Assembly (NCBI GenBank): GCA_021298285.1
Contig: JAJTFN010000019.1
Coordinates: 4,204 to 49,666, forward strand
DNA length: 45,463 nt
Direction of reading: 5' to 3'
Source: Verrucomicrobium sp.
Lineage (GTDB): Bacteria > Verrucomicrobiota > Verrucomicrobiia > Limisphaerales > UBA9464
The notes under the pieces were generated by a model. It did not search any database, had not been told where the DNA came from, and saw only the letters and a list, made by a program, of their open reading frames with translations. Positions within the stretch are counted from its first letter, which is position 1, and each line of letters opens with the position of its first letter. Positions 28,045 to 37,315 of the stretch are shown piece after piece. A program made the translations under genes and the position numbers.

Positions 28045-29281
28045 AACCACCCGTCGTCACTTCCTCCGCACCACCGTCGCCGGATCCCTGCTGGCCGGCC
28101 TTCCCGCCGGTTGGACCGGTTCGGTGTACGCCGACGACTCGCCCGAGTCGCCGAATGTGCGCTTCGGCATCATCGCGCTGACCGACTGCTCTCCGATCGT
28201 CATCGCCCACGAGAAGGGGCTCTTCAAGAAACACGGCATCCAGTCCTCGATCTCGAAGGAGGCCAGTTGGGCGGTCATCCGGGACAAGCTCCAGACCGGC
28301 GACAACCAGGCCACCCACATGCTCATCGGCATGCCCATCGCATCGACCATGGGGCTGCTGGGTTCGGCCAAGAAGCCCATGGTCTTCCCGTGGATCCTGA
28401 GTCGCAACGGCCAGGCGATCACCCTCAAGTCCGAATTCCTGGGCAAGGTGCAGGAGGATCCCAAGGCGTTGAAGCCCTTCGTCGAGAAGGCCAAGTCCCT
28501 GGGCGAACCCATGACCTTCGCCATGACCTTCCCCCCGGGGACGCATGCCATGTGGTTGCGCTACTACCTCGCCGCCGGAGGCATCCACCCCGACAAGGAC
28601 GTCAACCTCATCACCATCCCGCCGCCCCAGATGGTCGCCAACATGAAGGTGGGCAAGATGGACGGGTTCTGTTTCGGCGAGCCGTGGAACGCCCGCGCGG
28701 TCAGCGACAAGATCGGCTTCACGGCCATCACCACCCAGAAGCTCTGGAAGGACCATCCCGAGAAGGTCTGCGCCTTCCTGGCCGAATACGCCGACAAGAA
28801 CCCGAAGACCGTGAAGGCCGTGCTCAAGGCCCTGCACGAGGCCTCGGTGTGGCTCGATGACCTGGGCAATCGCCCGGAGCAGTGCGACATCGTCAGCAAG
28901 CCCAGCTACGTGAACTGCCCGAAGGACGTGATCCTCGGCCGGCTCCTGGGCGACTACGACCTCGGAGACGGCCGGAAGTACAAGGATCCGTTCCCCATGA
29001 TCTTCCACGAGCGCAACTGCAACTATCCCCAGCCCAAGTACGTGGCCTGGTGGCTCAGCCAGTTGCGGCGCTGGGGGATGGTCACCGGCGCTCCCGACTA
29101 CGCCGGCATCGCGGCCAAGGTGGCCCGCACCGATCTCTACGAGGCGGCGATGAAGGAGATCGGGGCCGTCCATGGCGGGCGTGACGATCGCCCCGAGACG
29201 CTCTTCGACGGCATCCCCTTCGATCCCGCACAGCCCGAGGCCTATGCCAAGGCCTTCGCGGTGAAGAACCTCAAGGGCTGA
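28019..29281 (+). CDS. nrtA: Nitrate ABC transporter substrate-binding protein
   Basis: The periplasmic binding protein of a nitrate (or nitrite) ABC importer, 420 residues. The N-terminus carries a twin-arginine signal (TTRRHFLRT) followed by a hydrophobic stretch and a VYADD cleavage region, indicating Tat export. Family segments include FGIIALTDCSPIVIAHEKGLF, KEASWAVIRDKL, and GKMDGFCFGEPWNARAV. The CmpA/NrtA family also includes bicarbonate binders, but downstream nasA and nirA favour nitrate. The start ATG at 28019 lies inside the end of the sensor gene (26-bp overlap); the frame is open further upstream but without family sequence. Confidence 0.9.
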   Translation: MNPRPCRPETTRRHFLRTTVAGSLLAGLPAGWTGSVYADDSPESPNVRFGIIALTDCSPIVIAHEKGLFKKHGIQSSISKEASWAVIRDKLQTGDNQATHMLIGMPIASTMGLLGSAKKPMVFPWILSRNGQAITLKSEFLGKVQEDPKALKPFVEKAKSLGEPMTFAMTFPPGTHAMWLRYYLAAGGIHPDKDVNLITIPPPQMVANMKVGKMDGFCFGEPWNARAVSDKIGFTAITTQKLWKDHPEKVCAFLAEYADKNPKTVKAVLKALHEASVWLDDLGNRPEQCDIVSKPSYVNCPKDVILGRLLGDYDLGDGRKYKDPFPMIFHERNCNYPQPKYVAWWLSQLRRWGMVTGAPDYAGIAAKVARTDLYEAAMKEIGAVHGGRDDRPETLFDGIPFDPAQPEAYAKAFAVKNLKG

Positions 29282-29287
29282 CCCCTC

Positions 29288-30127
29288 ATGAAGAAGATCC
29301 ATTGGGAATCGGTGCTGATGCCGCTGGTGGGCATCGCCCTGACCCTGCTGGCCTGGCAGATGATCTCGGGCCGGACCGTGACCCGGAGCCTGGCCGACGG
29401 GACGGTCGAGGAGGTCAGGCTCGGTTGGGTCCAGGACCTGCCCGGTCCGGTCCAGACCTGGGAGAAGACCCGCAAGTACGTCGTGGAACCCTTCGCCAAA
29501 CGCGAGGAACTCGACCAGGGAATCCTGAGGTTCACGTGGTACTCGCTGGTGATCGTGGCCAAGGGCTACGCCATCGCCCTGATCCTGGGAACCCCGATGG
29601 GATTCCTCCTGGGTCTCTCGGCCACGTTCTCCAAGATGTTCGATCCGATCATCCAGGTGCTGCGACCGGTGTCGCCCCTGGCCTGGATGCCGCTGGGCGT
29701 GGTGCTCTTCGCCAATGCCGGCAAGAGCGCCAACGAGTTGGCGGCACTCTTCACCATCGCGGTCTGCGCCATGTGGCCGACCGTCCTCAACACCGCGGTC
29801 GGGGTCCGTGCCATCCCGCAGGATTACCTGAATGTGGCCCGCGTCCTGAAGCTCTCCCGGACCCAGACCCTCTTCCGGATCATGATCCCGGCCACCCTGC
29901 CGTACATGTTCACCGGCTACCGGTTGAGCCTGGGCATCGCCTGGCTGGTCATCGTGGCGGTGGAGATGCTGACCGGTCGCATCGGCATCGGGAACTTCCT
30001 CTGGAACGAATACAACAACGGCCTCTACACGAGCATCGTCCTCTGCATCGTGACCATCGGCCTGGTCGGCTTCTCGCTCGACCGGGCCATGAGCCTTCTG
30101 GAGCGCCGCTTCAAGGGAATCCTCTGA
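29288..30127 (+). CDS. nrtB: Nitrate ABC transporter permease
   Basis: A 279-residue inner-membrane permease of the NrtB/SsuC type, with an N-terminal helix, a hydrophilic loop (about 30-75) and five further helices. The EAA-like coupling loop is YLNVARVLKLSRTQTLFRIMIPATLPYMFTG shortened to the usual pattern (A-x-x-L-x-x-S near residue 185, then IMIPATLP). WMPLGVVLFANAGKSANE and LVIVAVEMLTGRIGIGNFLW are typical of nitrate permeases. It lies 6 bp after nrtA and 10 bp before the first ATPase gene. Confidence 0.92.
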   Translation: MKKIHWESVLMPLVGIALTLLAWQMISGRTVTRSLADGTVEEVRLGWVQDLPGPVQTWEKTRKYVVEPFAKREELDQGILRFTWYSLVIVAKGYAIALILGTPMGFLLGLSATFSKMFDPIIQVLRPVSPLAWMPLGVVLFANAGKSANELAALFTIAVCAMWPTVLNTAVGVRAIPQDYLNVARVLKLSRTQTLFRIMIPATLPYMFTGYRLSLGIAWLVIVAVEMLTGRIGIGNFLWNEYNNGLYTSIVLCIVTIGLVGFSLDRAMSLLERRFKGIL

Positions 30128-30137
30128 ACCGTTTCCC

Positions 30138-31055
30138 ATGTCCTTCCTTGTCCTAGACCGTGTTTCCAAGGGATTCGGGCCGCCCGAGGCGCGCCGGGAG
30201 GTCCTCCGCGGCGTGGATCTCTCCGTCGAGCAGGGCGAGATCGTCGCCATCGTGGGCTACTCGGGCGCCGGCAAATCCACCCTGCTGCACCTCGTCTCCG
30301 GCCTGCTGGGGCCCGACACCGGCAGCGTCCGCCTGGATGGTCGCACCATCGAGGGTCCGGGCCCCGACCGCGGGGTGGTCTTCCAGAACTACAGCCTGCT
30401 CCCCTGGTTGACCGTGGCCGAGAACATCCGCCTCGCCGTGGATTCGGTCTTCCCCGGGTGGACGGAGGCGCAGCGCGCCGAGCAGGTGGACCGTCACATC
30501 CATCTGGTCAATCTCACGCCGGCTCGGGACCGGCGCCCCGGGGAGTTGTCCGGAGGCATGCGTCAGCGCGTGTCCGTGGCCCGGGCCCTGGCCATGGATC
30601 CCCGGATCCTCCTGCTCGATGAACCGCTGGGCGCGCTCGATGCCCTCACGCGAGGGACCCTCCAGGACGAGATCTCCCGCATCTGCCGGGCCTCGGGCAA
30701 GACCGTCGTGCTGATCACCAACGATCCCGACGAGGGGATCCTGATGGCCGACCGGATCATCCCGCTCAGCGCCGGCCCGGGAGCCACCCTCGGGCCGTCG
30801 TTTCCGGTCGTCCTCGATCCCACGCGCGATCGGCGGGCCCTCAACCATGATCCCCGCTTCAAGGCGCTCCGCGCCGAGGTGGTCGCCTGGTTGATGGGCC
30901 CCGGGGCTCGCCCGGCGGTCTCCGTCTCCCGCAAGTTGATCCTGCCGGACCTCGAGCCGGAGGACCTCGAGATTCCCAGGTCCCTGATCGGCGGGCGCCG
31001 CCGGCCGCGGAGGCGATCCGAGGAGCGCCGCGAGACGGTCGACCTCAACCCCTAG
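30138..31055 (+). CDS. Nitrate ABC transporter ATP-binding protein 1 (H-loop Asn)
   Basis: An NrtC/NrtD-type ATPase of 305 residues. Walker A GYSGAGKST (40-48), Q-loop Gln83, signature LSGGMRQR, Walker B ILLLDEP with catalytic Glu162 and D-loop LGALD are all intact. The switch (H-loop) histidine is replaced by Asn195 in LITNDPDEG (codon AAC at 30720-30722), whereas its partner keeps His. The ending ADRIIPL...GPGATLGPSF is characteristic of nitrate transporter ATPases. The C-terminal 45 residues are basic (RRRPRRRSEERRE). It lacks the NrtA-like C-terminal domain of cyanobacterial NrtC. It probably forms a heterodimer with the next gene product. Confidence 0.9.
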   Translation: MSFLVLDRVSKGFGPPEARREVLRGVDLSVEQGEIVAIVGYSGAGKSTLLHLVSGLLGPDTGSVRLDGRTIEGPGPDRGVVFQNYSLLPWLTVAENIRLAVDSVFPGWTEAQRAEQVDRHIHLVNLTPARDRRPGELSGGMRQRVSVARALAMDPRILLLDEPLGALDALTRGTLQDEISRICRASGKTVVLITNDPDEGILMADRIIPLSAGPGATLGPSFPVVLDPTRDRRALNHDPRFKALRAEVVAWLMGPGARPAVSVSRKLILPDLEPEDLEIPRSLIGGRRRPRRRSEERRETVDLNP

Positions 31056-31061
31056 GCACCC

Positions 31062-31937
31062 ATGGCCGACCACGTCGAGATCTCCCACCTCAGCAAGGTC
31101 TTTCCGACCCCCAAGGGTCCGCTGCGCGTGGTGAAGGACTTCAACCTGCGCATCCGGCAGGGAGAATTCGTCACCCTCATCGGCCATTCGGGGTGCGGCA
31201 AGAGCACCGTCCTGTCGATCCTGGCCGGGTTGAGCGAGGCCTCGGCCGGCGGCATCGTCCTTGCCGGTCGCGAGCTCACCGGCCCGGGGCCGGACCGCGG
31301 GGTGGTCTTCCAGGCCCCCAACCTCCTCCCGTGGATGAGCGCCCTCGAGAACGTCCAGCTCGGGGTCGACCAGGTGTTCTACACCGCGTCCCGGGAGGAA
31401 CGCCGCCAGATCGCCGAGTACTACCTGACGGTGGTCGGATTGGGCGAGGCCCTGCACCAGCTCCCCTCCGAACTCAGCCAGGGGATGCGTCAGCGGGTGG
31501 GCATCGCGCGGGCCTTCGCGTTGTCTCCCAAGATGCTCCTGCTGGACGAACCCTTCGGGATGCTCGATTCGCTCACCCGCTTCGAGCTGCAGCAGGTGCT
31601 GCTCGACCTCTGGAACCGGACCCGCCTGACGGCGCTCATGGTGACGCATGATGTCGACGAGGCGCTGTTCCTGTCCGATCGGGTCGTGATGATGACCAAC
31701 GGCCCGGAGGCCGAGGTGGGCGAGATCCTGCAGGTCCCCTTCGCCCGACCGCGCCGACGCCAGGAATTGCTGGAGGATCCCGAGTACTACCGGCTCCGCG
31801 AGCAACTCATCGAGTTCCTCCATGTGCGTGCCTACACCCTCAAGGGACAGACACCCCGCGGGAGGGCCCCGGATGGAGGCCAGGGTGCATCTGCTGCGAC
31901 CCCGGCCGCTCCCCCTGTCGCCACCGCAGGCGCATGA
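31062..31937 (+). CDS. Nitrate ABC transporter ATP-binding protein 2
   Basis: The second ATPase of the importer, 291 residues. Walker A is GHSGCGKST (41-49), the signature LSQGMRQR (138-145), Walker B MLLLDEP, and the switch histidine His196 is present in MVTHDVDEA. The C-terminal 35 residues form a low-complexity Gly/Ala/Pro tail. It lies 6 bp after ATPase 1, with which it shares the [11 protein letters not shown]-loop region. The end overlaps an in-frame upstream ATG of the porin frame by 4 bp (31934). Confidence 0.92.
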   Translation: MADHVEISHLSKVFPTPKGPLRVVKDFNLRIRQGEFVTLIGHSGCGKSTVLSILAGLSEASAGGIVLAGRELTGPGPDRGVVFQAPNLLPWMSALENVQLGVDQVFYTASREERRQIAEYYLTVVGLGEALHQLPSELSQGMRQRVGIARAFALSPKMLLLDEPFGMLDSLTRFELQQVLLDLWNRTRLTALMVTHDVDEALFLSDRVVMMTNGPEAEVGEILQVPFARPRRRQELLEDPEYYRLREQLIEFLHVRAYTLKGQTPRGRAPDGGQGASAATPAAPPVATAGA

Positions 31938-31996
31938 CCGATCCCCGCTTTCCGAAACCCATCCACCCACCGCCCACCCGAATCGAACCCTCCCCG

Positions 31997-33595
31997 ATGA
32001 AACCCTCCGCGACATTCCTCCGCCTCGCCGCCATCACCCGCCTCGCCGCCCTTGTCCTGACCCCCGGCGCCGCCCACGCCGCGCCTCCCGGTTTCGACTG
32101 GGGTGTGACCACGCCGGTCGCGCCGTCGCCGGCCGGCTTCATCAACGACTGGCTCCGGCAGGACAATCCCTACCTCTCCTCCTGGAACCTCGGCGCCCTC
32201 TACTGGGGCCGCTATGAGATCAAGCAGAACGGCGGATTCACCGGCCCCGGTTCCCTGGCGGACTTCCGCACCGACACCGACAACGACAACAGCTACCTCC
32301 TCCAGAGGGTCCTCATCCGTGGAGGCTACACCGGTCGGTGGTTCGAGGTCTTCGCGCAGGGCCGCTCGAGCACGGTGACCGGTGACGACCGTTCCAGCAC
32401 GGGCAACGGCGTGACCCAGGCCAAGACCCTGAACGGCGTCGCCATCCCGGCCTATCCGGCGGCGCCGGCGGGGAGAGGCAGCAGCCCGGAGTCGGACGGT
32501 CCCATGGACCTGCACCAGGCCTATGTCTTCCTGGGCAACCACAAGGAGTTCCCCGTGTCGCTCAAGGTGGGGCGCCAGGAACTGCTCCTGGGCGAGCAAC
32601 GGATCGTCGGTCCGCTGGCCTGGAACAACATCGGCCGGCAGTGGGATGCGGCCAAGGTGCGCTGGCAGAACCCGTACTTCGCCGTGGAGGGGTGGAGTTC
32701 GATGGTGGTGATGCCCGACGACAACGGCTTCAACCGATCGAACCCGGACGAGATCTTCTCGGGTCTGCACCTCACCACGAAGGCCATCCCCAAGACCTGG
32801 ACCGAATTCTACCTCCTCGGCCGGAATGCCGGGCGCGATGCCAATGCGGGCAACCGGGGACTTGTCCCGGCCCCCTTCCGGCCGCCGGAGGCCCAGGACA
32901 TCTACACCGCGGGAACGTACGTCCGCAGTTCCACCAACGACTGGGTCAACGTCGACTGGGGTGCCCAGGCCTATTACCAGTTCGGCAACTTCGCCGATGC
33001 CCGCGAGGCCGCCGGGATGGGACCGCGGAGGGAACACCGCGCCTGGGCGGGAGTGCTCTCCGGCGGGTACACCTGGAAGGAATCGGAGCTCCAGCCGCGC
33101 CTGGGCCTGGAATACAGCCTGGCCAGCGGGGACAACGACCCCAACGACGGCACGCACGAGACCTTCGTCCACCTCTATCCCACCGGACATCTCTTCTATG
33201 GCTACGCCGACTTCGCCTCCTTCCAGAACCTGCACAACGTGCGCCTTCGCAGTTCCCTGCTCGCCACGCCCCGGGTGCGCGTCCAGCTCGAGGGGCACCT
33301 GAAGTGGTTGGCGACGGCCAACGACAACTTCTACAACGTCGCCGGGTTGCCCAGGGGTGGCCTGACCTACCAGGGTGCGGCCGCGCGTGGGACCGGTTAT
33401 GGGATCAATCCCGATGCCGGATCCTTCGTCGGCTCCGAGATCGACCTCGTGGTCACGTGGCAGGCCAGCAAGTACCTCGTGCTCGAAGCCGCCTACTGCC
33501 GGTTCCTCCGGGGCGACTACATCCGGGACTCGCTCTCGAAGGTGGGTTCCCAGGACGCCGACTACGTCTACGTCCAGGCGCAGGTGAACTTCTGA
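31997..33595 (+). CDS. Alginate-export-family outer-membrane porin
   Basis: A 532-residue beta-barrel protein with a signal peptide (hydrophobic LRLAAITRLAALVL, cleavage after AAHA). A barrel pattern of alternating aromatic strands follows, ending in C-terminal Phe (VYVQAQVNF), the outer-membrane insertion signal. Segments such as VGRQELLLGEQRIVG and QWDAAKVRW are typical of the AlgE-like (alginate export) porin domain found widely outside alginate producers. Inside this operon the likely role is passage of nitrate or nitrite across the outer membrane. The ATG at 31997 was chosen because it begins the signal peptide; one at 31934 would add 21 Pro-rich residues. Confidence 0.85.
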   Translation: MKPSATFLRLAAITRLAALVLTPGAAHAAPPGFDWGVTTPVAPSPAGFINDWLRQDNPYLSSWNLGALYWGRYEIKQNGGFTGPGSLADFRTDTDNDNSYLLQRVLIRGGYTGRWFEVFAQGRSSTVTGDDRSSTGNGVTQAKTLNGVAIPAYPAAPAGRGSSPESDGPMDLHQAYVFLGNHKEFPVSLKVGRQELLLGEQRIVGPLAWNNIGRQWDAAKVRWQNPYFAVEGWSSMVVMPDDNGFNRSNPDEIFSGLHLTTKAIPKTWTEFYLLGRNAGRDANAGNRGLVPAPFRPPEAQDIYTAGTYVRSSTNDWVNVDWGAQAYYQFGNFADAREAAGMGPRREHRAWAGVLSGGYTWKESELQPRLGLEYSLASGDNDPNDGTHETFVHLYPTGHLFYGYADFASFQNLHNVRLRSSLLATPRVRVQLEGHLKWLATANDNFYNVAGLPRGGLTYQGAAARGTGYGINPDAGSFVGSEIDLVVTWQASKYLVLEAAYCRFLRGDYIRDSLSKVGSQDADYVYVQAQVNF

Positions 33596-33616
33596 GCCGC
33601 GACCCCGATCTCCCGC

Positions 33617-35437
33617 ATGAACATCGTGCCGGAAACCGCTCCGTTCAGCAGGGAGCAGCGCGCATGGCTCAACGGGTTTCTGGCCGCCTCGCTCTTTGAC
33701 CGGCTGGGGTCCGTGGCCCCGGCGAGCGCCCCCTCCGGGTCGCCGCCGGTCGCCCGGCCCCGACCGCTCTGGATCGGAGTCGGGTCCCAGTCGGGCTCCG
33801 CCTCCGGACTGGCCAAGAAGGTGGCCAAGGCGGCCGAGTCCAAGGGTTTCGAGGTCACGTTGCGCGAGCTGGACCGCATCACCCCCGACGAGCTCTCCGG
33901 ATTGGAGCGCCTGCTGGTGGTGTGCTCGACCTGGGGCGATGGTGAACCTCCCGACAACGCCGCCGGCTTCTGGTCCCGACTCAGTGACGGTGCGGCATCC
34001 CGGCTGGAGTCGCTCCGGTATTCGGTGCTCGGCCTCGGCGATCGGAACTACGCCGATTTCTGCGGTGCCGCCCGCAGGATCGATGAACGCCTGGAGGCCC
34101 TGGGCGCCCGGCGCGTGGCGCCCCGCGCCGAATGCGACGGTGGGGATCGGGCTCCGTTCACGGCCTGGATGGAGGCCGTGTGGCCCTCCCTCGACAGGGT
34201 CGAGCCGGAGGGCGCGCCTCCCTCCGTCGCGTCGCCGATCCCCGGGCCGGACCCGGTGCCAGGGTCGGGCCCGAGCGCGGCGACACCGGCGACTGCCTGC
34301 CCTTGGACTCGCCGCCATCCCTATCCGGCCCGCCTGCGGGTGGCCCGGCGACTCAACGGCGAGGGATCGTCCAAGGACACACGGCACATCGAGATCGAGC
34401 TCGGAGATTCCTCCCTCGCCTACGAGGCCGGTGACGCCTTGGGGGTTCAGCCGTCGAATGACCCGGCCCTGGTCGAAGGGATCCTGCAGGCCCTCGGCCT
34501 GGATCCGGGGGTGCCGGTGTCCCTCGGCCCGTCGGTCCCCGGTGGTTCGATCGATCTTGGGGAAGCCCTCGCGAACCGGTGGGTGCTCACCCAGCCATCA
34601 CCGGCCCTCGTGAAGCGTTTGGCGGAACTGGCCCCCGGTTCCCTCATCGCCTCCCTCTCGGATCCGTCGCGGCGCCCGGACCTCGAATCCTGGATGGCCG
34701 GGCGCGATGTGTTGGACGCGCTCCGATCGGCCCCGGAGGCACGGCTCGACGCCACGGAATTGGGATCGCTGCTGCGGCCGCTCCAACCCCGCCTGTATTC
34801 CATCGCCTCCTCCCCGAAGGCCCACCCGGGTGAGGTGCACCTCACGGTGGGGACCGTCCGCTACGAAGCCCATGGTCGATCCCGCCTCGGGGTGGCGTCG
34901 TGCTGGTTGGCCGACCGGGTGGTCCCGGGGGTGACCCCGGTCCCGGTGTTCGTCCAGGTCAGCCGGCATTTCCGGCCGCCGAGCGACCCGTCACGGCCCA
35001 TGATCATGGTGGGCCCCGGCACCGGGATCGCCCCGTTCCGCGCCTTCCTGCAGGAACGCCGCGCCACCGGGGCCACCGGGAAGAACTGGCTCTTCTTCGG
35101 CGATCAGCGCCGGGCCACCGACTACCTGTATTCCTCGGAGCTGGACCCGCTGCACCGGGACGGCTTCCTCACCCGGCTCGATCTCGCCTTCAGTCGCGAC
35201 CAGGAGTCCAAGGTCTATGTCCAGGACCGCATGCGGGAACAGTCCGGGGCCCTGTGGCAGTGGCTGGAGGAGGGGGCGCATTTCTACGTCTGCGGCGATG
35301 CCCGACGCATGGCCAAGGATGTCGAGGCGGCCCTCCGGACGGTGATCCAGACGGCGGGGGGGCGCACCGAAGAGCAGGCTTCGGAGTACCTCGAAAGTCT
35401 CCGGTCCGAGGGGCGCTACCAGAAGGACGTGTACTGA
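33617..35437 (+). CDS. CysJ-like diflavin reductase (NADPH, FAD, FMN)
   Basis: A 606-residue sulfite-reductase-type flavoprotein. After an N-terminal segment (EQRAWLNGFLA) comes the flavodoxin domain (about 50-190; GSQSGSASGLAKKVA, STWGDGEPPDN, GLGDRNYADFCG). A Pro-rich linker follows, then the FAD domain (RLYSIASSP, 392-400; GVASCWLADR) and the NADPH domain (GPGTGIAPFRAFLQER, 467-482; VCGDARRMAKDVE), ending in Tyr606. CysJ passes NADPH electrons via FAD and FMN to a sirohaem protein. No cysI is present; the next gene is nirA, 29 bp on. It is therefore likely to feed nitrite reductase. Feeding NasA is an alternative. Confidence 0.88.
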   Translation: MNIVPETAPFSREQRAWLNGFLAASLFDRLGSVAPASAPSGSPPVARPRPLWIGVGSQSGSASGLAKKVAKAAESKGFEVTLRELDRITPDELSGLERLLVVCSTWGDGEPPDNAAGFWSRLSDGAASRLESLRYSVLGLGDRNYADFCGAARRIDERLEALGARRVAPRAECDGGDRAPFTAWMEAVWPSLDRVEPEGAPPSVASPIPGPDPVPGSGPSAATPATACPWTRRHPYPARLRVARRLNGEGSSKDTRHIEIELGDSSLAYEAGDALGVQPSNDPALVEGILQALGLDPGVPVSLGPSVPGGSIDLGEALANRWVLTQPSPALVKRLAELAPGSLIASLSDPSRRPDLESWMAGRDVLDALRSAPEARLDATELGSLLRPLQPRLYSIASSPKAHPGEVHLTVGTVRYEAHGRSRLGVASCWLADRVVPGVTPVPVFVQVSRHFRPPSDPSRPMIMVGPGTGIAPFRAFLQERRATGATGKNWLFFGDQRRATDYLYSSELDPLHRDGFLTRLDLAFSRDQESKVYVQDRMREQSGALWQWLEEGAHFYVCGDARRMAKDVEAALRTVIQTAGGRTEEQASEYLESLRSEGRYQKDVY

Positions 35438-35466
35438 AGACGCTCGATCCCGATGAACCCCATGCC

Positions 35467-37299
35467 ATGAGCCTCCCGTTCCAACAGATCTCCGGTCAAC
35501 CGCTCGATGCCGAGCAGACCGCCTACCTCGAGGGCCTCTTCGCAGGCCTCCGCAATCGCGGTCTCGGCTTCGGCGACCTCGTGCCGTCGGGCCCGGTTCC
35601 TGCCGCGTCGGCTGCGGCGGCGACTCCGGATCTGTCCGAGTTGACCGACCAGGAACGCATCAAGCGGGAACTCCACCCGCTGGACGCCTACTCGCTGCTG
35701 CTGCAACACGCGGCCTCCGATCAGGCCCCCGACCCGGACAACGCGTTCCGCTTCAAATGGCAGGGGCTCTTCTCCATGAGCCCGATGAAGGAGGGGTACA
35801 TGGCCCGACTCCGCATCCCGGGCGGCCAATTGACCTCGGCCCAGCTGCGTGAGATCGCCGCGGTGGCCGACAGCCTCACCACCGGTTACCTGCAGATCAC
35901 CACGCGGGCCAACCTGCAACTCCGGCATATCCGTTTCCAGGATGCGCCGGAATTCCTGCGGCGGATCCAGGCCGTCGGCCTGCACACCCGGGGCACCGGA
36001 GCCGACAACATCCGCAACCTGACCTGCGATCCGACCAGCGGGCTCGATCCGTCCGAGCGGTTGGAAACGCTGCCCCTGACCCTCCAGCTGGGGCAGCTCA
36101 TCCTGAACCACCGCGAGTTCTACGACCTGCCCCGGAAGTTCAACATCGCCTTCCATGGAGGTGGAACGATCCCCACGGTCGAGGACACCAACGACATCGG
36201 TTGGAAGGCCGTGCGGGTCTGGTCGCCGGCGGAGTGCCAGCCCGCGCCCGAGGGGTCCCATGACCTCCGCCCGGGAGACCTCGTGACCGCATCCGTGCCC
36301 TCGGGCCTGTATTTCCGGTGCCTGCTGGGCGGAGCGACGGGTCACAAGGCCTTCGCCCGGGACCTCGGGATCCTGGTGCCACCGGAGGAGGTCGTTCGGG
36401 TGACGGCCGCGATGGTCCGGGTCTATCTCGCGCATGGCGACCGCACCGACCGGAAGAGGGCCCGCCTCAAGCACCTGTTGGAGCATTGGACATTGGACCG
36501 TTTCCGCACGGAGACCGAGGCGCTGCTGGGTCGCCCGTTGCTTGGGATCCCCGAGGGATCCGAGGCCGCCGTCGCCCATGGCGACGATCCCGTCGCCACG
36601 ATGCATCCCCACCTCGGGGTCCATGCCCAACGTCAGGCGGGCCTGCACTGGATCGGTGTCGCGGTCCCCGTCGGACAGGTCTCCTCCCGCCAGTTGCGCA
36701 GGCTGGCCGAGCTGGCCGAGTGGTACGGGAGCGGCGAGGTCCGGTTGACCGTGTGGCAGAACCTGATCGTGCCGAACATCCCCGAGGCCTACGTCGAGAC
36801 GGTGAAGAAGGCCCTGGTGAAGGCGGGTCTCGACTGGAGATCGAGCGCCCTCCGGGGGGGATTCATCGCCTGCACCGGCAATCGGCATTGCCGGTTCGCC
36901 GCGTCCGACACCAAGGGACACGCCCTCCGGTTGATCGAATGGCTCGACTCCCGGGTGAGCCTGGATCAGCCGGTGAACATCCACCTGACCGGATGCCCGA
37001 ACTCCTGCGCCCAGCACTACATGGGCGACATCGGGCTGCTGGGCACGCAACTCAAGCGCGGAGGGCAGGCCCAGGAGGCCTACCATGTCTTCGTCGGAGG
37101 GGGATTCGGCCCGCGTCAGGCCATCGGGCGTGCGGTCTTCCAGGGGGTGATCCTCGAGGAATTGGGCCCGCTGCTGGAGAGGATGCTGAGGGTCTACCTC
37201 CGCGACCGGCACCCGGGAGAGACCTTCCAGGGCTTCACCTCGAGGCACGACCTCGGACGACTCCAGGAGTTGTTCGCGGACAGTCCGAGCCGTCCCTGA
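35467..37299 (+). CDS. nirA: NirA-type sirohaem nitrite (or sulfite) reductase
   Basis: A 610-residue enzyme of the nitrite/sulfite reductase family, catalysing six-electron reduction of nitrite to ammonium (or sulfite to sulfide). Duplicated ferredoxin-like half domains and sirohaem domains are recognisable. The [4Fe-4S]-sirohaem ligands are Cys469 and Cys475 (CTGNRHC) and Cys510 and Cys514 (TGCPNSC). An extra N-terminal EQTAYLEGLFAG segment resembles that of the preceding diflavin protein. Nitrite is favoured over sulfite because transporter and nitrate reductase genes flank it. The usual ferredoxin donor may be replaced by the diflavin protein. The start ATG at 35467 is the only suitable one in frame. 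Confidence 0.88.
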   Translation: MSLPFQQISGQPLDAEQTAYLEGLFAGLRNRGLGFGDLVPSGPVPAASAAAATPDLSELTDQERIKRELHPLDAYSLLLQHAASDQAPDPDNAFRFKWQGLFSMSPMKEGYMARLRIPGGQLTSAQLREIAAVADSLTTGYLQITTRANLQLRHIRFQDAPEFLRRIQAVGLHTRGTGADNIRNLTCDPTSGLDPSERLETLPLTLQLGQLILNHREFYDLPRKFNIAFHGGGTIPTVEDTNDIGWKAVRVWSPAECQPAPEGSHDLRPGDLVTASVPSGLYFRCLLGGATGHKAFARDLGILVPPEEVVRVTAAMVRVYLAHGDRTDRKRARLKHLLEHWTLDRFRTETEALLGRPLLGIPEGSEAAVAHGDDPVATMHPHLGVHAQRQAGLHWIGVAVPVGQVSSRQLRRLAELAEWYGSGEVRLTVWQNLIVPNIPEAYVETVKKALVKAGLDWRSSALRGGFIACTGNRHCRFAASDTKGHALRLIEWLDSRVSLDQPVNIHLTGCPNSCAQHYMGDIGLLGTQLKRGGQAQEAYHVFVGGGFGPRQAIGRAVFQGVILEELGPLLERMLRVYLRDRHPGETFQGFTSRHDLGRLQELFADSPSRP

Positions 37300-37315
37300 G
37301 CCCCTGTCCCGACCG

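Noticed and set aside
27818-30250. Minus-strand ORF of 810 codons
   Set aside because: Antisense to the nrtA-nrtB region, with low-complexity composition and no recognisable family features.
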